Positions 16,068 to 24,796 of a stretch of 34,519 nt of DNA are shown piece after piece (the stretch's first letter is position 1; each line of letters starts with the position of its first letter). Under the pieces are notes generated by a model. The model was given only the letters and a program-made list of their open reading frames with translations, ran no database searches and was not told where the DNA came from. Source of the DNA: Spirochaetaceae bacterium (GTDB lineage: Bacteria > Spirochaetota > Spirochaetia > B11-G9). The stretch covers positions 1-34,519 of the forward strand of contig DAOWEB010000027.1 in the NCBI GenBank assembly GCA_030638735.1, written 5' to 3'. A program made the position numbers and the translations under genes.

Positions 16068-17117
16068 TTAATAAAGGCCGTCATACTCAGGGAAAAACTC
16101 ATGAGTAAGAGTAAGCCACACAGGATCAGCATCCCATGGAACAACTTTTGTTTTATCATCAATTGTATCCATATTTACAGGCGTAATTGGAAGCATAATC
16201 TGCTGGTTTAATGTTGTATTGACACCTTTAATATAGGCATCGAGTGCTAAAAAGGAGATCATTCCTTCCCAACCTGGAGAAGAGGCGATAGAATATTTCA
16301 AACTTCCATCTTTGATTAAAGGGATACCAACGGGAGAACCATTTTGAGAAATTACTTTTATAGGATTATTAAGAATATTTCGACTGTTCAGCATACGAAT
16401 AACCGCAGCAGCCATGTCTTCATCTCCTACAAAGCGAAGGGAGAAAACAAGACCGGACTCTACAAGATTCTGAGCCTGGTCTACAGCTACACTTGGATTG
16501 TATTTTCCATCCCGTATTGCAACAATTTTATTCTTTCCAAGCTCTTTTACTTTTGACTCAAAAGTACTGCGGTACATCTGCACCGGAACATGTTCAAAAA
16601 TTCCTGTAACCATAGCTATGTTTTCGCCAGGGTATTCTGCAGCTATGTATTCGCCCCAATCCGTACCCATTGCCTTCCAATCAAAATCAACACAAGCGAC
16701 AATGTCATTGCTCTGTTTTAATACCTCTCCTACATTATCGGTTACAACAAGTGGAATTCCCGCATCCGCACATTTTTTTGCAGCGATATTTGCACCACTC
16801 TCATTGAATGTAAAGACACACATTCCATCAACACCCTGTGTAATGAGAGAATCGATATTAGCAATTTCTTTTTCGACATCATAGTCGGAATTCAAAACTA
16901 TAACTTTAATACCTGCCAGTCCTGCAGCATACACAAAACCGTCCACATCTTTCTTGTACCATGTATCTGGTCCAGGAGTGACATACCCATATACCAAATT
17001 ACCCTCAGATTTTTCGGAGTCACCACCTGCAAAGACCGTACCAATACCAACACTCATCATAAGCATCAGACACAGAATAAAAAATGCCGGTGCTTTTCGA
17101 AACCTAAATTTGTCCAT
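16068..17117 (-). CDS. RbsB-like periplasmic sugar-binding protein
   Basis: A 349-residue protein of the periplasmic-binding-protein type 1 (ribose/galactose) family. A signal peptide (basic MDKFRFRKAP, then a hydrophobic run) ends at TVFA near residue 30; there is no lipobox Cys, and the mature start is GGDSEKSEG. Binding-domain blocks include DVEKEIANIDSLITQGVDGMCV and PLVVTDNVGE. The frame extends to 17138, but GGGGAGG lies six bases before the ATG at 17117, so that is the start. It is expressed from the promoter at 17196-17224 and is probably the most abundant product of Unit B. The ligand is unknown. Confidence 0.92.
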   Translation of the reverse strand: MDKFRFRKAPAFFILCLMLMMSVGIGTVFAGGDSEKSEGNLVYGYVTPGPDTWYKKDVDGFVYAAGLAGIKVIVLNSDYDVEKEIANIDSLITQGVDGMCVFTFNESGANIAAKKCADAGIPLVVTDNVGEVLKQSNDIVACVDFDWKAMGTDWGEYIAAEYPGENIAMVTGIFEHVPVQMYRSTFESKVKELGKNKIVAIRDGKYNPSVAVDQAQNLVESGLVFSLRFVGDEDMAAAVIRMLNSRNILNNPIKVISQNGSPVGIPLIKDGSLKYSIASSPGWEGMISFLALDAYIKGVNTTLNQQIMLPITPVNMDTIDDKTKVVPWDADPVWLTLTHEFFPEYDGLY

Positions 17118-17161
17118 TTTGGACCTCCCCTTATTCATTGACTTTTACCACATCTATGGCA

Positions 17162-17190
17162 AGATATAGGTACAACTTATACCTATATCT
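17162..17190 (-). promoter_or_regulatory. Operator-like 11-bp palindrome downstream of the rbsB-like promoter
   Basis: AGATATAGGTA (17162-17172) and TACCTATATCT (17180-17190) are exact complements around CAACTTA. It begins six bases downstream of the -10 box, covering the expected transcription start and early leader, the position of a blocking repressor. No LacI-type gene is near; the only DeoR gene is 12 kb away and the motif differs from the element found beside it. Confidence 0.7.
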
Positions 17191-17195
17191 GCTTT

Positions 17196-17224
17196 ACTAT
17201 ACAATACTTTTTTTTTGAGTGCAA
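17196..17224 (-). promoter_or_regulatory. Sigma70-type promoter of the rbsB-like gene
   Basis: On the minus strand, -35 TTGCAC (17219-17224) and -10 TATAGT (17196-17201) are separated by exactly 17 bases, with an A-tract in the spacer. The start point would lie near 17189, giving a leader of about 70 bases. Confidence 0.75.
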
Positions 17225-17367
17225 GGGTAATGATAAAGAAAAGGAGAAAATATAGATTTTAGAACCACAAAACCGAATGGTCCAAAATTCTACTATCATA
17301 TAGAAGGGTATAAGATTCACTCATTTTAGATTTATCAGGATAAAATTTTACAGAACTATTCAATTTT

Positions 17368-18345
17368 TCAGCGTGGAATGAGATTGATACGCTGTTCATG
17401 AATATCAGATCTGTTGCATATAAACTCCGGTTCTATTCCTGAAAACACATCCAGAACAGCCTGTGCTGCCTGTGCTGCAATACGGGTTTTACTTTCATAA
17501 GTCAGTGCAGCAGAATGAGGAGTAAGAATAACATTACTCATACTCATTAGCTTATCATTTATTTCAGGAGGCTCATTTTCAAATACATCAAGACCTGCTC
17601 CTGCAATAAGACCTATATCCAGTGCTTCAGCAAGTGCATTCTGATCGACAATTCCTCCACGGGAAGTGTTAATTAAAAAGGAAGAGGTTTTCATACAGCT
17701 GAGAATCTCTTTATCTACAAGATGACGGGTACTTTCAGTTTCAGGAATATGCAGAGAAACAATATCCGCCATGGAAAATAATTCACCAGGACTTTTAACT
17801 GTTTCAATTTCTGCATGTTCAGTAATAAATGGATCGTACCCTATTATTTTCATTCCAAATGCTGTACGGCACATATGTGCAACCCTGGATCCAATATTCC
17901 CAATGCCCATTACTCCTAGAGTCTTTCCAAACAGATCTGATAATTTACCATTTCTCCGCTCCATCCAGTCTCCATTCCGTACAGCTTTATCCATGACAAC
18001 AAGATGCTTTGAAAGTGACAGCATAAGCATAACTGCATGCTCTGCAACAGATTCGGTATTCATTCCGGAAGTATTACAGACAATAATACCCATATTCCCA
18101 GCCGCTTCAACATCAACATTACTCGTTCCGACTCCGGTACGGGATATAACAAGAAGACGCGGTGAATTTTCAAGTACCCCCCTGGAAAGGGTGACATTTG
18201 TTCTTAAAATAACAGCATCAGCATCTTCAATACTCTCCGCCAATGTATGTTCTGACGAATCTTTCATAACTATAATATCTGCTCTTCCCTGCAGAAGATC
18301 CATTCCAGCCCTATCAAGAGGCTGAGTAATAAGTATTTTCTTCAT
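17368..18345 (-). CDS. D-2-hydroxyacid dehydrogenase (SerA/phosphoglycerate dehydrogenase-like)
   Basis: A 325-residue NAD-dependent dehydrogenase. The Rossmann motif GIGNIG is at 147-152. The catalytic triad is visible: R229 (INTSRGG), E258 (DVFENEPP) and H277 (TPHSAALT). It lacks the C-terminal ACT domain of biosynthetic SerA, consistent with a catabolic hydroxyacid dehydrogenase acting on, for example, glyoxylate/glycolate or a sugar-derived acid. Last gene of Unit A, 19 bases after the DapA-family gene. The ribosome site is poor, so coupling to the previous gene is likely. Confidence 0.9.
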   Translation of the reverse strand: MKKILITQPLDRAGMDLLQGRADIIVMKDSSEHTLAESIEDADAVILRTNVTLSRGVLENSPRLLVISRTGVGTSNVDVEAAGNMGIIVCNTSGMNTESVAEHAVMLMLSLSKHLVVMDKAVRNGDWMERRNGKLSDLFGKTLGVMGIGNIGSRVAHMCRTAFGMKIIGYDPFITEHAEIETVKSPGELFSMADIVSLHIPETESTRHLVDKEILSCMKTSSFLINTSRGGIVDQNALAEALDIGLIAGAGLDVFENEPPEINDKLMSMSNVILTPHSAALTYESKTRIAAQAAQAVLDVFSGIEPEFICNRSDIHEQRINLIPR

Positions 18346-18364
18346 CTTTTATTTCAATCTCCAA

Positions 18365-19276
18365 TTAAAAATAGCTGAAAAAATCTAATTCCGTTAAGGA
18401 TTCCTTCATCTTTTGTCTCTGTTTTTCATTAAATACAGCAAGGGGATGGCGTGGATTACCGCCATGAAAACCTGCAAGATCCATTGCAGCCTTAACAGCT
18501 GACACACCACCGCTGCCTGACACAGCTTTGTTCATCAAGTAGAGACTAGTATGCAGACTACGTGCCATATCAAGATTTCCAGCACATACAGCAGAGTAAA
18601 GATCACAACATATATTGGGAACGGCATTAGCAAGAGAAAGAACTCCACCAGTAGCCCCGGTTAATAACGCAGGAAAGAAAAATCCGGCCGATCCAGCCAG
18701 GATATGAAAAGCATCATTCCCGCCAGTTGCAGCCAAATAACTATTCATACCTGCTGGTGAACTGTCCTTCATTCCAACGATGTTTGGATGGTCGGCTAAT
18801 TCTGCTGTCACCAAGGGAGGAATCTGTACTCCACCTGCAAAACCGGGGGCATTATACAAAAGAATGGGGACAGTAACTGAATCCGCTATCTTAAGGTAAT
18901 AACGCAGCAGTGTTGCACCGTCAATACGTTTAGCGAAGTAATGAGGAGTAAGAATACTTACAAAATCAACTCCAGTATCAATAGCTTTTTTTGAAAACTC
19001 GATTGTTTCCAGGGTAGATTCACGTGCACAACCGGCCATAACGACTTTATCTGCTTTATATTTCTCAAATATCCTTAGGATATCCAACTGATCCTCATCA
19101 TTCATACCAGCCCATTCACCATTACTTCCCAGAGCCAGATAGCCTGTCAGTTTTGTATTTCCCAACTTTTCAAGATTATATTCAAGCCAGTCAGCCCTTA
19201 TTTTATCCTTATCAAAGGGAGTAACTACAGGTGCAAATACTCCTCTCAGCTTCTCTTTTACAGCTTTCTTATCCAT
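18365..19276 (-). CDS. DapA-family aldolase
   Basis: A 303-residue class I aldolase of the dihydrodipicolinate synthase / N-acetylneuraminate lyase family. The Schiff-base lysine is K170 (GMKDSS), the catalytic tyrosine Y141 (LLYNAPG) and the pyruvate-binding loop is GSNGE (50-54, in place of the usual GTTGE). In a sugar operon it is more likely a 2-keto-3-deoxy-acid or 4-hydroxy-2-oxoglutarate aldolase giving pyruvate and an aldehyde than a lysine-pathway enzyme. AAAGGAG lies ten bases upstream. The start overlaps the phosphatase gene by 8 bases. Confidence 0.88.
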   Translation of the reverse strand: MDKKAVKEKLRGVFAPVVTPFDKDKIRADWLEYNLEKLGNTKLTGYLALGSNGEWAGMNDEDQLDILRIFEKYKADKVVMAGCARESTLETIEFSKKAIDTGVDFVSILTPHYFAKRIDGATLLRYYLKIADSVTVPILLYNAPGFAGGVQIPPLVTAELADHPNIVGMKDSSPAGMNSYLAATGGNDAFHILAGSAGFFFPALLTGATGGVLSLANAVPNICCDLYSAVCAGNLDMARSLHTSLYLMNKAVSGSGGVSAVKAAMDLAGFHGGNPRHPLAVFNEKQRQKMKESLTELDFFSYF

Positions 19277-20030
19277 GTTTTACTATCTCCTTTAATATTT
19301 TCAATGTGATCTCCCCGGATGAAAGATCAATATGGCAGCCACCCAACCGGACAGCTTCTTCTTTGCCACGATTACCCAGAGATGTAACTCTTAAATCTGC
19401 TTCCGTTAAATCTTCATTCTGTGTGTACCTGTTTACTGTAACCAGACATTTTATCCCGGCAGACTTTGCAGCTCTTAACCCGTTCTGACTATCTTCTACA
19501 ACCAGACAGTTTTCCGGAGCCAGTCCAAGTCCAAGAAGGGCAAGCTGATATATTTCAGGATCAGGTTTTTTATTATTTACAACATCTCCTGCCAATATTA
19601 AGTTGAATCTGCTTTTCCTGGTTTTACCAAGCAGCATTTTCATAAGAGTATTTACTGCAAGTTCATTTGAAGTTGAGCACACAGCAAGTTTCAAATCAGC
19701 CTCAATAATCTCATCCAGAAGTCTTATAACTCCAGGTCTTGGAATTATATCTCCATGTTCCAGCATTTCCATAAAGATCTCTGTCTTTCTTTTATGTAAC
19801 TGTGGAATTATTTCCTCTATATCAAAATCTAACTGCCTTTTTAAGAAATCATACTTCATTCGTTCTTTACCGCCACCAACTTTCAAAAGCGATCCGTAAT
19901 AGTTCTCATCCCATTCAATATCAAGATCAAATTCCTTAAATGCCCTGTTAAAAGCTACACGATGCCCATCGCGTTCTGTATCTGCAAGAACGCCATCCTG
20001 ATCAAAAATAACTGCCTTTAATTCTGCCAT
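19269..20030 (-). CDS. HAD-superfamily phosphatase, CbbY-like
   Basis: A 253-residue HAD hydrolase. Nucleophile D10 and acid D12 are in FDQDGVLADTE. The cap start (DGHRVAFNRAF, then YYGSLLKVGGGKERM) closely follows CbbY, the xylulose-1,5-bisphosphate phosphatase of Rubisco organisms and plants. Later motifs are CSTSNE and KKPDPEIYQLAL...VVEDSQNGLRAA. There is no Rubisco here. It could remove a bisphosphate side product made by the kinase, or produce a free sugar. The frame extends upstream to 20087, but the ATG at 20030 has AAGGA seven bases before it and follows the aldolase stop by 10 bases. Confidence 0.88.
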   Translation of the reverse strand: MAELKAVIFDQDGVLADTERDGHRVAFNRAFKEFDLDIEWDENYYGSLLKVGGGKERMKYDFLKRQLDFDIEEIIPQLHKRKTEIFMEMLEHGDIIPRPGVIRLLDEIIEADLKLAVCSTSNELAVNTLMKMLLGKTRKSRFNLILAGDVVNNKKPDPEIYQLALLGLGLAPENCLVVEDSQNGLRAAKSAGIKCLVTVNRYTQNEDLTEADLRVTSLGNRGKEEAVRLGGCHIDLSSGEITLKILKEIVKHG

Positions 20031-20040
20031 ATTTTCTTCC

Positions 20041-20895
20041 TTATGCTTTATTCTCAGAACCGAATTTATCCATAAATCCGGAGACAACTGGGATAAGCTG
20101 TTCCTGCATGAAACCCATCACTTTAACTGGTTCTCCGCAGTTCGGATCACTTGCAAGAAACTCTTTTACAGAATCTAGAAATGCCTTTTTTAACCTGGTG
20201 GATATATTTACTTTACACCCCCCAAGGTCAATACATCTGTGAAAAATCTCATCTGATAAACCTGTTCCTCCGTGTATTGCAATAAGTGAATCAGTCTTAT
20301 CTGCTATTTCTTTGAGTATGTCAAATGAGACTCTGGGAGTACCCTTATAATACCCATGAGCCGTACCGATGGCGGGAGCCAGGATATCGATTCCAGTTTC
20401 TGCAGCAAAGGAAATAGCCTCCTGAGGGTTTGCCAGATTTGCCTCATTCTGATTCACATGAATATCATCCTCCACCCCCACAATAGCACCAATCTCACCC
20501 TCAACAGCTGCACCAAAGGGTATTGCCATTCTAACAGCTTCTGATGTCAACCGAAGGTTTACTTCCATAGGAAAGCTGGAAGCATCAATCATTACCGATG
20601 ACCATCCTGCCTTAAGACAGCTTCCAAGGATATTGAGATCTTTACAATGATCAAGATGAAGAGCTACCGGTACCGATACCTTGTCTGCTGCTGCCTTAAC
20701 TGCAGCATAGAGACATTCAGGTCCATATAACCTTACAGTCTTTACCGAAGTTTGAAGTATTACAGGTGAATTTTTCTTTTCTGCAGCTTTAATAACCGAT
20801 ACAGCAGAAAGGGGATCAAGAATATTAAATGCCCCCACCGCATAAGATCCCTTTCTGGCTTTTTTAAGCATTTCAATGGGGTTTACATAACTCAT
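20041..20895 (-). CDS. Class II fructose/tagatose-bisphosphate aldolase-like protein
   Basis: A 284-residue zinc aldolase of the GatY/KbaY/FbaA family. Visible motifs: HLDHCKD (80-86; catalytic D82, zinc ligand H83), VEGEIG (131-136), GTAHG (177-181, zinc H180), IHGGTGL (207-213, zinc H208) and KVNIST (228-233), the phosphate-binding end. It cleaves a ketose phosphate into DHAP and an aldehyde. The exact substrate is unknown; with the xylulokinase-like kinase just upstream, a ketose 1-phosphate is plausible. AAAAGGAG precedes the ATG. Two bases separate it from the kinase gene. Confidence 0.9.
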   Translation of the reverse strand: MSYVNPIEMLKKARKGSYAVGAFNILDPLSAVSVIKAAEKKNSPVILQTSVKTVRLYGPECLYAAVKAAADKVSVPVALHLDHCKDLNILGSCLKAGWSSVMIDASSFPMEVNLRLTSEAVRMAIPFGAAVEGEIGAIVGVEDDIHVNQNEANLANPQEAISFAAETGIDILAPAIGTAHGYYKGTPRVSFDILKEIADKTDSLIAIHGGTGLSDEIFHRCIDLGGCKVNISTRLKKAFLDSVKEFLASDPNCGEPVKVMGFMQEQLIPVVSGFMDKFGSENKA

Positions 20896-20897
20896 TT

Positions 20898-22433
20898 TTA
20901 TCTCCTTTTTGCAAGTTCACGGTATACCGGTTGTAATACTTCATAGAGACTATGATATATACTGTATAAATCTTCATACAAACTCTTTTTAGATTTATCG
21001 GGAAATGTTTCTGTTTCTTTTTTAAGAATTCCAAGTGCTTCATCTACACTACTCCAGATGCCTACTCCCACACCGGCTATTAGAGCTGAACCAAAGGCAC
21101 CACCTTCACCACTCCCGCTTACAGTTGTTACCGGACACTGAAATACATCTGCCTGAATCTGTCGCCACAGAGGACTTATTGAACCTCCACCTGACGTACG
21201 AATCTCTGAGATAGAACTTCCCATCATGGATATCAATTCATATACATCCTTAAGACTGTATACAACACCTTCCATAACAGACCTTGTAATATCAGAACGT
21301 GTATGCTGTAAACTCAAACCGATAAATGCCCCCCTTGCGGAGGTATCAATATACGGACACCTTTCTCCTATTAAATAGGGAAGAAACAGTAAGCTTTCAG
21401 ATCCGGCTTTTGCTCCTGCTGCGGTTTCTTCCATGATAGTATAAACATCTTTCCCTGTTTCGAGAGCTTTGAGTTTCTCACCTTCTGCAAATGTATCCCT
21501 AAACCAGCGATAAGCTCCCCCCGCATTCAGGGTTACCCCCATAGCATGCCAGGAAGATGATGTATTATTGCAAAAAACCTGCAGGAGGCCTTCATGGTTC
21601 TGAAAAAATCGTTCCATTCCCATTGCCACAATACCTGCCGTACCAATAGTTGTTCCAATAATACCGGTTTTTATAAGGCCCATCCCTGTGGTCTGAATAA
21701 CTGAATCTCCTCCGCCTCCGGCAACACTTAATCCTTCCTGTAATCCAGTTAAATCTGCAGTTTCTTTATTTATCCTGCCCGATATTTCAGTTGATTCATA
21801 ACAGGCCGGTATTATTCCGGAAGGAATATCAAGAATCGAAAGAAGTTCTTTAGACCAGACTCTTCTTTTCACATCAAAAAGACCCGTTCCTGAAGCATCT
21901 GAAACTTCAGTTACTTTTTCTCCGGTAAGCCGGTAGCGAATGTAATCCTTTGGGTTAAGAAAAAGACTCATTTTTTCAAATACAGAAGGTTCATTTTCCT
22001 TCAGCCAGAGAAGTTTACTGCCAGTATACCCCGGCAGCATCCTGTTATTTGTCAACTTAAGAAGAGCCTCAACACCTCCGGCTCTATCTGTAATTTCCCT
22101 GCATTGCTGTTCCGAACGCTGGTCATTCCATAATATTGCCGGCCGTAAAACCGATCCTCTTTTATCAAGTGCAACAAGTCCATGCATCTGTCCACTCAGT
22201 CCCACTCCTGCAATATCTTTGGAATTGATACTGTTCTCTCCCAACAATTGTTTAATTCCAAGAACTACAGCCTGCCACCAATGCTCAGGATTCTGCTCTG
22301 CCCAACCTGCCTTCGGAGTAGACAAGGAATACTCATTTATTACAGATTTGATAATTTTACCTGTATCATCAATGATAATACTTTTACACCCGGAGGTTCC
22401 AATATCCAGACCCAATAAATATCTTCCAGTCAT
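20898..22433 (-). CDS. FGGY-family carbohydrate kinase, xylulokinase-like
   Basis: A 511-residue kinase. The N-terminal ATPase motif LGLDIGTSGCKS is at 8-18. SGQMHGLVALD (near 84) and AILWNDQRS match the xylulokinase clade. The late motif RTSGGGSISPLWRQIQADV is the FGGY C-terminal signature. The adenine-loop region reads AGGGGDSVIQTTG instead of the usual GGGDNAA-type stretch, so the substrate may not be xylulose. The start overlaps the aldehyde dehydrogenase stop by 4 bases, with AAGGA upstream. Role: phosphorylates a ketose or polyol for the aldolase that follows. Confidence 0.9.
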   Translation of the reverse strand: MTGRYLLGLDIGTSGCKSIIIDDTGKIIKSVINEYSLSTPKAGWAEQNPEHWWQAVVLGIKQLLGENSINSKDIAGVGLSGQMHGLVALDKRGSVLRPAILWNDQRSEQQCREITDRAGGVEALLKLTNNRMLPGYTGSKLLWLKENEPSVFEKMSLFLNPKDYIRYRLTGEKVTEVSDASGTGLFDVKRRVWSKELLSILDIPSGIIPACYESTEISGRINKETADLTGLQEGLSVAGGGGDSVIQTTGMGLIKTGIIGTTIGTAGIVAMGMERFFQNHEGLLQVFCNNTSSSWHAMGVTLNAGGAYRWFRDTFAEGEKLKALETGKDVYTIMEETAAGAKAGSESLLFLPYLIGERCPYIDTSARGAFIGLSLQHTRSDITRSVMEGVVYSLKDVYELISMMGSSISEIRTSGGGSISPLWRQIQADVFQCPVTTVSGSGEGGAFGSALIAGVGVGIWSSVDEALGILKKETETFPDKSKKSLYEDLYSIYHSLYEVLQPVYRELAKRR

Positions 22434-23899
22434 TTCCTTAACTCTCTATTTTGATATTTAATACGTATATGCTTTGCCTTCAGGTATTCAAAAAGCCCTT
22501 CCGGTCCATGTTCATACCCATTACCGCTGTCTTTCCATCCTCCATAAGGAGCATTGATGGTGCCGGCATCAACATTATTTATGGCAACATTTCCGGAAAT
22601 AAGATTCCTTGCCAATGTATCAGCCTTTATCAAAGAATTTGTATAGGCATAACAGGCAAGACCAAAGGAAACATCATTTGCCAGAGCAATAGCTTCATCA
22701 AGAGTATCATAAGCCATTATTCCCACTACAGGCCCAAAAGTTTCTTCCTGCATTACAAGCATGGAATGATCAGCATCCGCAAGGATAGTTGGCTCAAAAA
22801 AGAACCCTTTACTAAAATTTTCAGGTCGCTTACCACCAATAACCAGCCTCGCCCCTTTTCCCAGCGCATCCCTAATATGCTGTTCCGATTTACAAACTCC
22901 ATCCTCACTGGCCATAGGTCCAAGATCACAGGAATTATCAATAAGTCCGTTACCAATAACCAGAGTTTTAGCTCTTGCCGCCATAGATTCGATGAAGCGT
23001 TCATAGATATTCCGCTGTACATAAATTCGATTAATTGCAATACATATCTGGCCCATATTCCGAAAAGAACGCCGTACAGCACCTGCTACAGCTGCCTCAA
23101 AATCGCTGTCACAACACACAATTAAAGGGCATTGCCCTCCCAGTTCAACAGAAACTTTTTTAAACGCTGATGCACACATCTGCACCAGCTTCTTTCCTAC
23201 TTCTGTAGAACCTGTAAACGCGACTTTCTTAATTCCAGGTGATTCGACCAGGATTTTCCCCACGTCACTCCCTGACCCAGGACATACATTTATTACTCCT
23301 GCCGGCAAACCGGCATCAACAAGACATTCAATAAATAAAATTGGAGAAAGTGGTGTTAAAGAAGGCGGTTTAACCACGAGAGTGCACCCAGCTGCGAGTG
23401 CACCACCTATCTTCCATGCCACCAGTTCAACGGGATAATTCCATGGCGAAATGGCTGCACATGGACCAACCGGATGATATATAACATGACTGTCAATTGC
23501 TCTATCTGAGTTGGCTATTATACGTCCATACACACGCTCGCCCTCTTCCGCGTAGTAACGCAGAATATCTGCTCCCTTCTGAACCTCACCAATTGCTTCT
23601 TTAACAGGTTTTCCCTGCTCCTCTGTCAAAATCAGAGCTATCTGCTCCTTGCGTTCTTCTACAATTTGAGAAGCTTTCCTTAAAATACGTCCCCGATCAG
23701 AGGGAGAATATTTTGACCATACCTTAAAAGCCTGTTCTGCAGATTTAACAGCATTATTTACATCATCAGCTGTTGCCCTGAATAGAGAAGCTATAACTTC
23801 TTCCGTAGCAGGGTTTTGGACTTCAAAACTTCCGACATCACCGGAATCAATCCATTTCCCATTTATAAGCATCTGCCGGCAGTATGGATCCTTGTTCAT
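22430..23899 (-). CDS. NAD(P)-dependent aldehyde dehydrogenase
   Basis: A 489-residue ALDH superfamily enzyme, closest by eye to succinate-semialdehyde/glycolaldehyde types. Catalytic residues: N154 (SPWNYP), K177 (VVKPPS), E252 (ELGGQCP) and C286 (NMGQICIA). In the pathway it probably oxidises the aldehyde released by one of the aldolases, such as glycolaldehyde, lactaldehyde or glyceraldehyde. It overlaps both neighbouring genes by 4 bases. Confidence 0.93.
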   Translation of the reverse strand: MNKDPYCRQMLINGKWIDSGDVGSFEVQNPATEEVIASLFRATADDVNNAVKSAEQAFKVWSKYSPSDRGRILRKASQIVEERKEQIALILTEEQGKPVKEAIGEVQKGADILRYYAEEGERVYGRIIANSDRAIDSHVIYHPVGPCAAISPWNYPVELVAWKIGGALAAGCTLVVKPPSLTPLSPILFIECLVDAGLPAGVINVCPGSGSDVGKILVESPGIKKVAFTGSTEVGKKLVQMCASAFKKVSVELGGQCPLIVCCDSDFEAAVAGAVRRSFRNMGQICIAINRIYVQRNIYERFIESMAARAKTLVIGNGLIDNSCDLGPMASEDGVCKSEQHIRDALGKGARLVIGGKRPENFSKGFFFEPTILADADHSMLVMQEETFGPVVGIMAYDTLDEAIALANDVSFGLACYAYTNSLIKADTLARNLISGNVAINNVDAGTINAPYGGWKDSGNGYEHGPEGLFEYLKAKHIRIKYQNRELRK

Positions 23900-24291
23900 T
23901 TGTCCTGATCCTCTTGAGAAACACTACATGTTACCCAAATTAGAACCAGCGGAATATTTCCTGTTTGCCGGGTAGTATGAAACTCACCTGGAGGTACATA
24001 CTGGGCATCCCCGGTATGAATGGGATATTCATCATCCCCCACCTGCATAACACCCGATCCCGATACAACGTAATAGACCTCTTCCAGATCATCATGGCTG
24101 TGACCAGTAGTCATACCTGTGGGGTAAATAATAGTTTGACCAAGTTTAAGTGAATGAGAAGGTGAAGTTTCAGGATCAATCATGAAATAAGTATCGCGAA
24201 GAATCGATTCCGGTCTGTTTTTTACCTGGAAACGAAGGGACCGCTTGTCATTATCCGGAGAACAATCATTGATATTGATTTTGAATTCCAT
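23896..24291 (-). CDS. Single-domain cupin
   Basis: A 131-residue cupin. Metal ligands: H64 and H66 (GHSHDDLEEVYYV), an acidic residue at 70/71 and H105 (PPGEFHTT). The TGHSH-x-x-x-EEVYYV block resembles cupin-type phosphoglucose isomerases, so sugar isomerase activity is possible, as is a ligand-binding or mutarotase-like role. GAGGAG lies five bases before the ATG, two bases after the PPC gene. Confidence 0.85.
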   Translation of the reverse strand: MEFKININDCSPDNDKRSLRFQVKNRPESILRDTYFMIDPETSPSHSLKLGQTIIYPTGMTTGHSHDDLEEVYYVVSGSGVMQVGDDEYPIHTGDAQYVPPGEFHTTRQTGNIPLVLIWVTCSVSQEDQDK

Positions 24292-24293
24292 TT

Positions 24294-24731
24294 CTACTCC
24301 TCACCATTAAGCAGACTAACCTGAAGCTTTTTATCATATTTTCGATGGAGTTTGAAATCATTGAATTTAATTATCAGGATTTCTCCTAAGTACAATATCT
24401 CAGAACCATCTTCCAGGTGTCCGCCATAAGCTTCATCTTCCCCACAGGTAAGCGCAACATGTAGATGTGGTTCTCCATTTGCAATCAAGCCATCTACAGA
24501 TACCAATTCCAGAGGTTTTTCCAAAGTAAAATAATTATTTAACGGTGGAAACTCTGTATGTGTAATATGATGCAGATTGGCATTTTTAAGAGTTCCTATA
24601 CCTGAAATAACTGCACCATTAATAATATTATGTTTTTTAATCGCCTCACGAACTGATTCAAGCATCATATCACCCGGCTCAAATCCTATTGCAATAAATT
24701 CATAATTTCCTGAATAATTAAAACTTTTCAC
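24294..24731 (-). CDS. PPC/DUF296-domain protein
   Basis: A 145-residue protein of the plants-and-prokaryotes-conserved (PPC, PF03479) domain. The core motif GEPHLHVALTCGEDEAYGGHL (about 90-110) includes the conserved histidines that bind a metal in crystal structures. Bacterial members are often called DNA-binding by analogy with plant AT-hook proteins, but this protein has no AT-hook, so an enzymatic or binding role is equally likely. GTG start with AAAGAGG six bases upstream. First gene after the internal promoter. Confidence 0.82.
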   Translation of the reverse strand: MKSFNYSGNYEFIAIGFEPGDMMLESVREAIKKHNIINGAVISGIGTLKNANLHHITHTEFPPLNNYFTLEKPLELVSVDGLIANGEPHLHVALTCGEDEAYGGHLEDGSEILYLGEILIIKFNDFKLHRKYDKKLQVSLLNGEE

Positions 24732-24763
24732 TTAATACCTCTTTTATAAACGGAAAATTTTAT

Positions 24764-24793
24764 CCTATAATGACAGCTGATCCTGCATGTCAA
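24764..24793 (-). promoter_or_regulatory. Putative internal sigma70 promoter before the PPC gene
   Basis: On the minus strand, -35 TTGACA (24788-24793) and -10 TATAGG (24764-24769) are 18 bases apart, right after the ADP-ribosylglycohydrolase gene ends. TGACA and TGTCA form a short dyad across the spacer. It would let the catabolic genes be transcribed apart from the transporter genes. Confidence 0.5.
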
Positions 24794-24796
24794 CTC

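Noticed and set aside
17771-18325. 184-codon plus-strand open frame opposite the hydroxyacid dehydrogenase gene
   Set aside because: It is a mirror frame of a clearly real gene with an intact catalytic triad and has no recognisable domain.
22451-23125. 224-codon plus-strand open frame opposite the aldehyde dehydrogenase gene
   Set aside because: It is antisense to a protein with full catalytic motifs, is rich in Ser/Ile/Lys without family resemblance, and has no convincing ribosome site.
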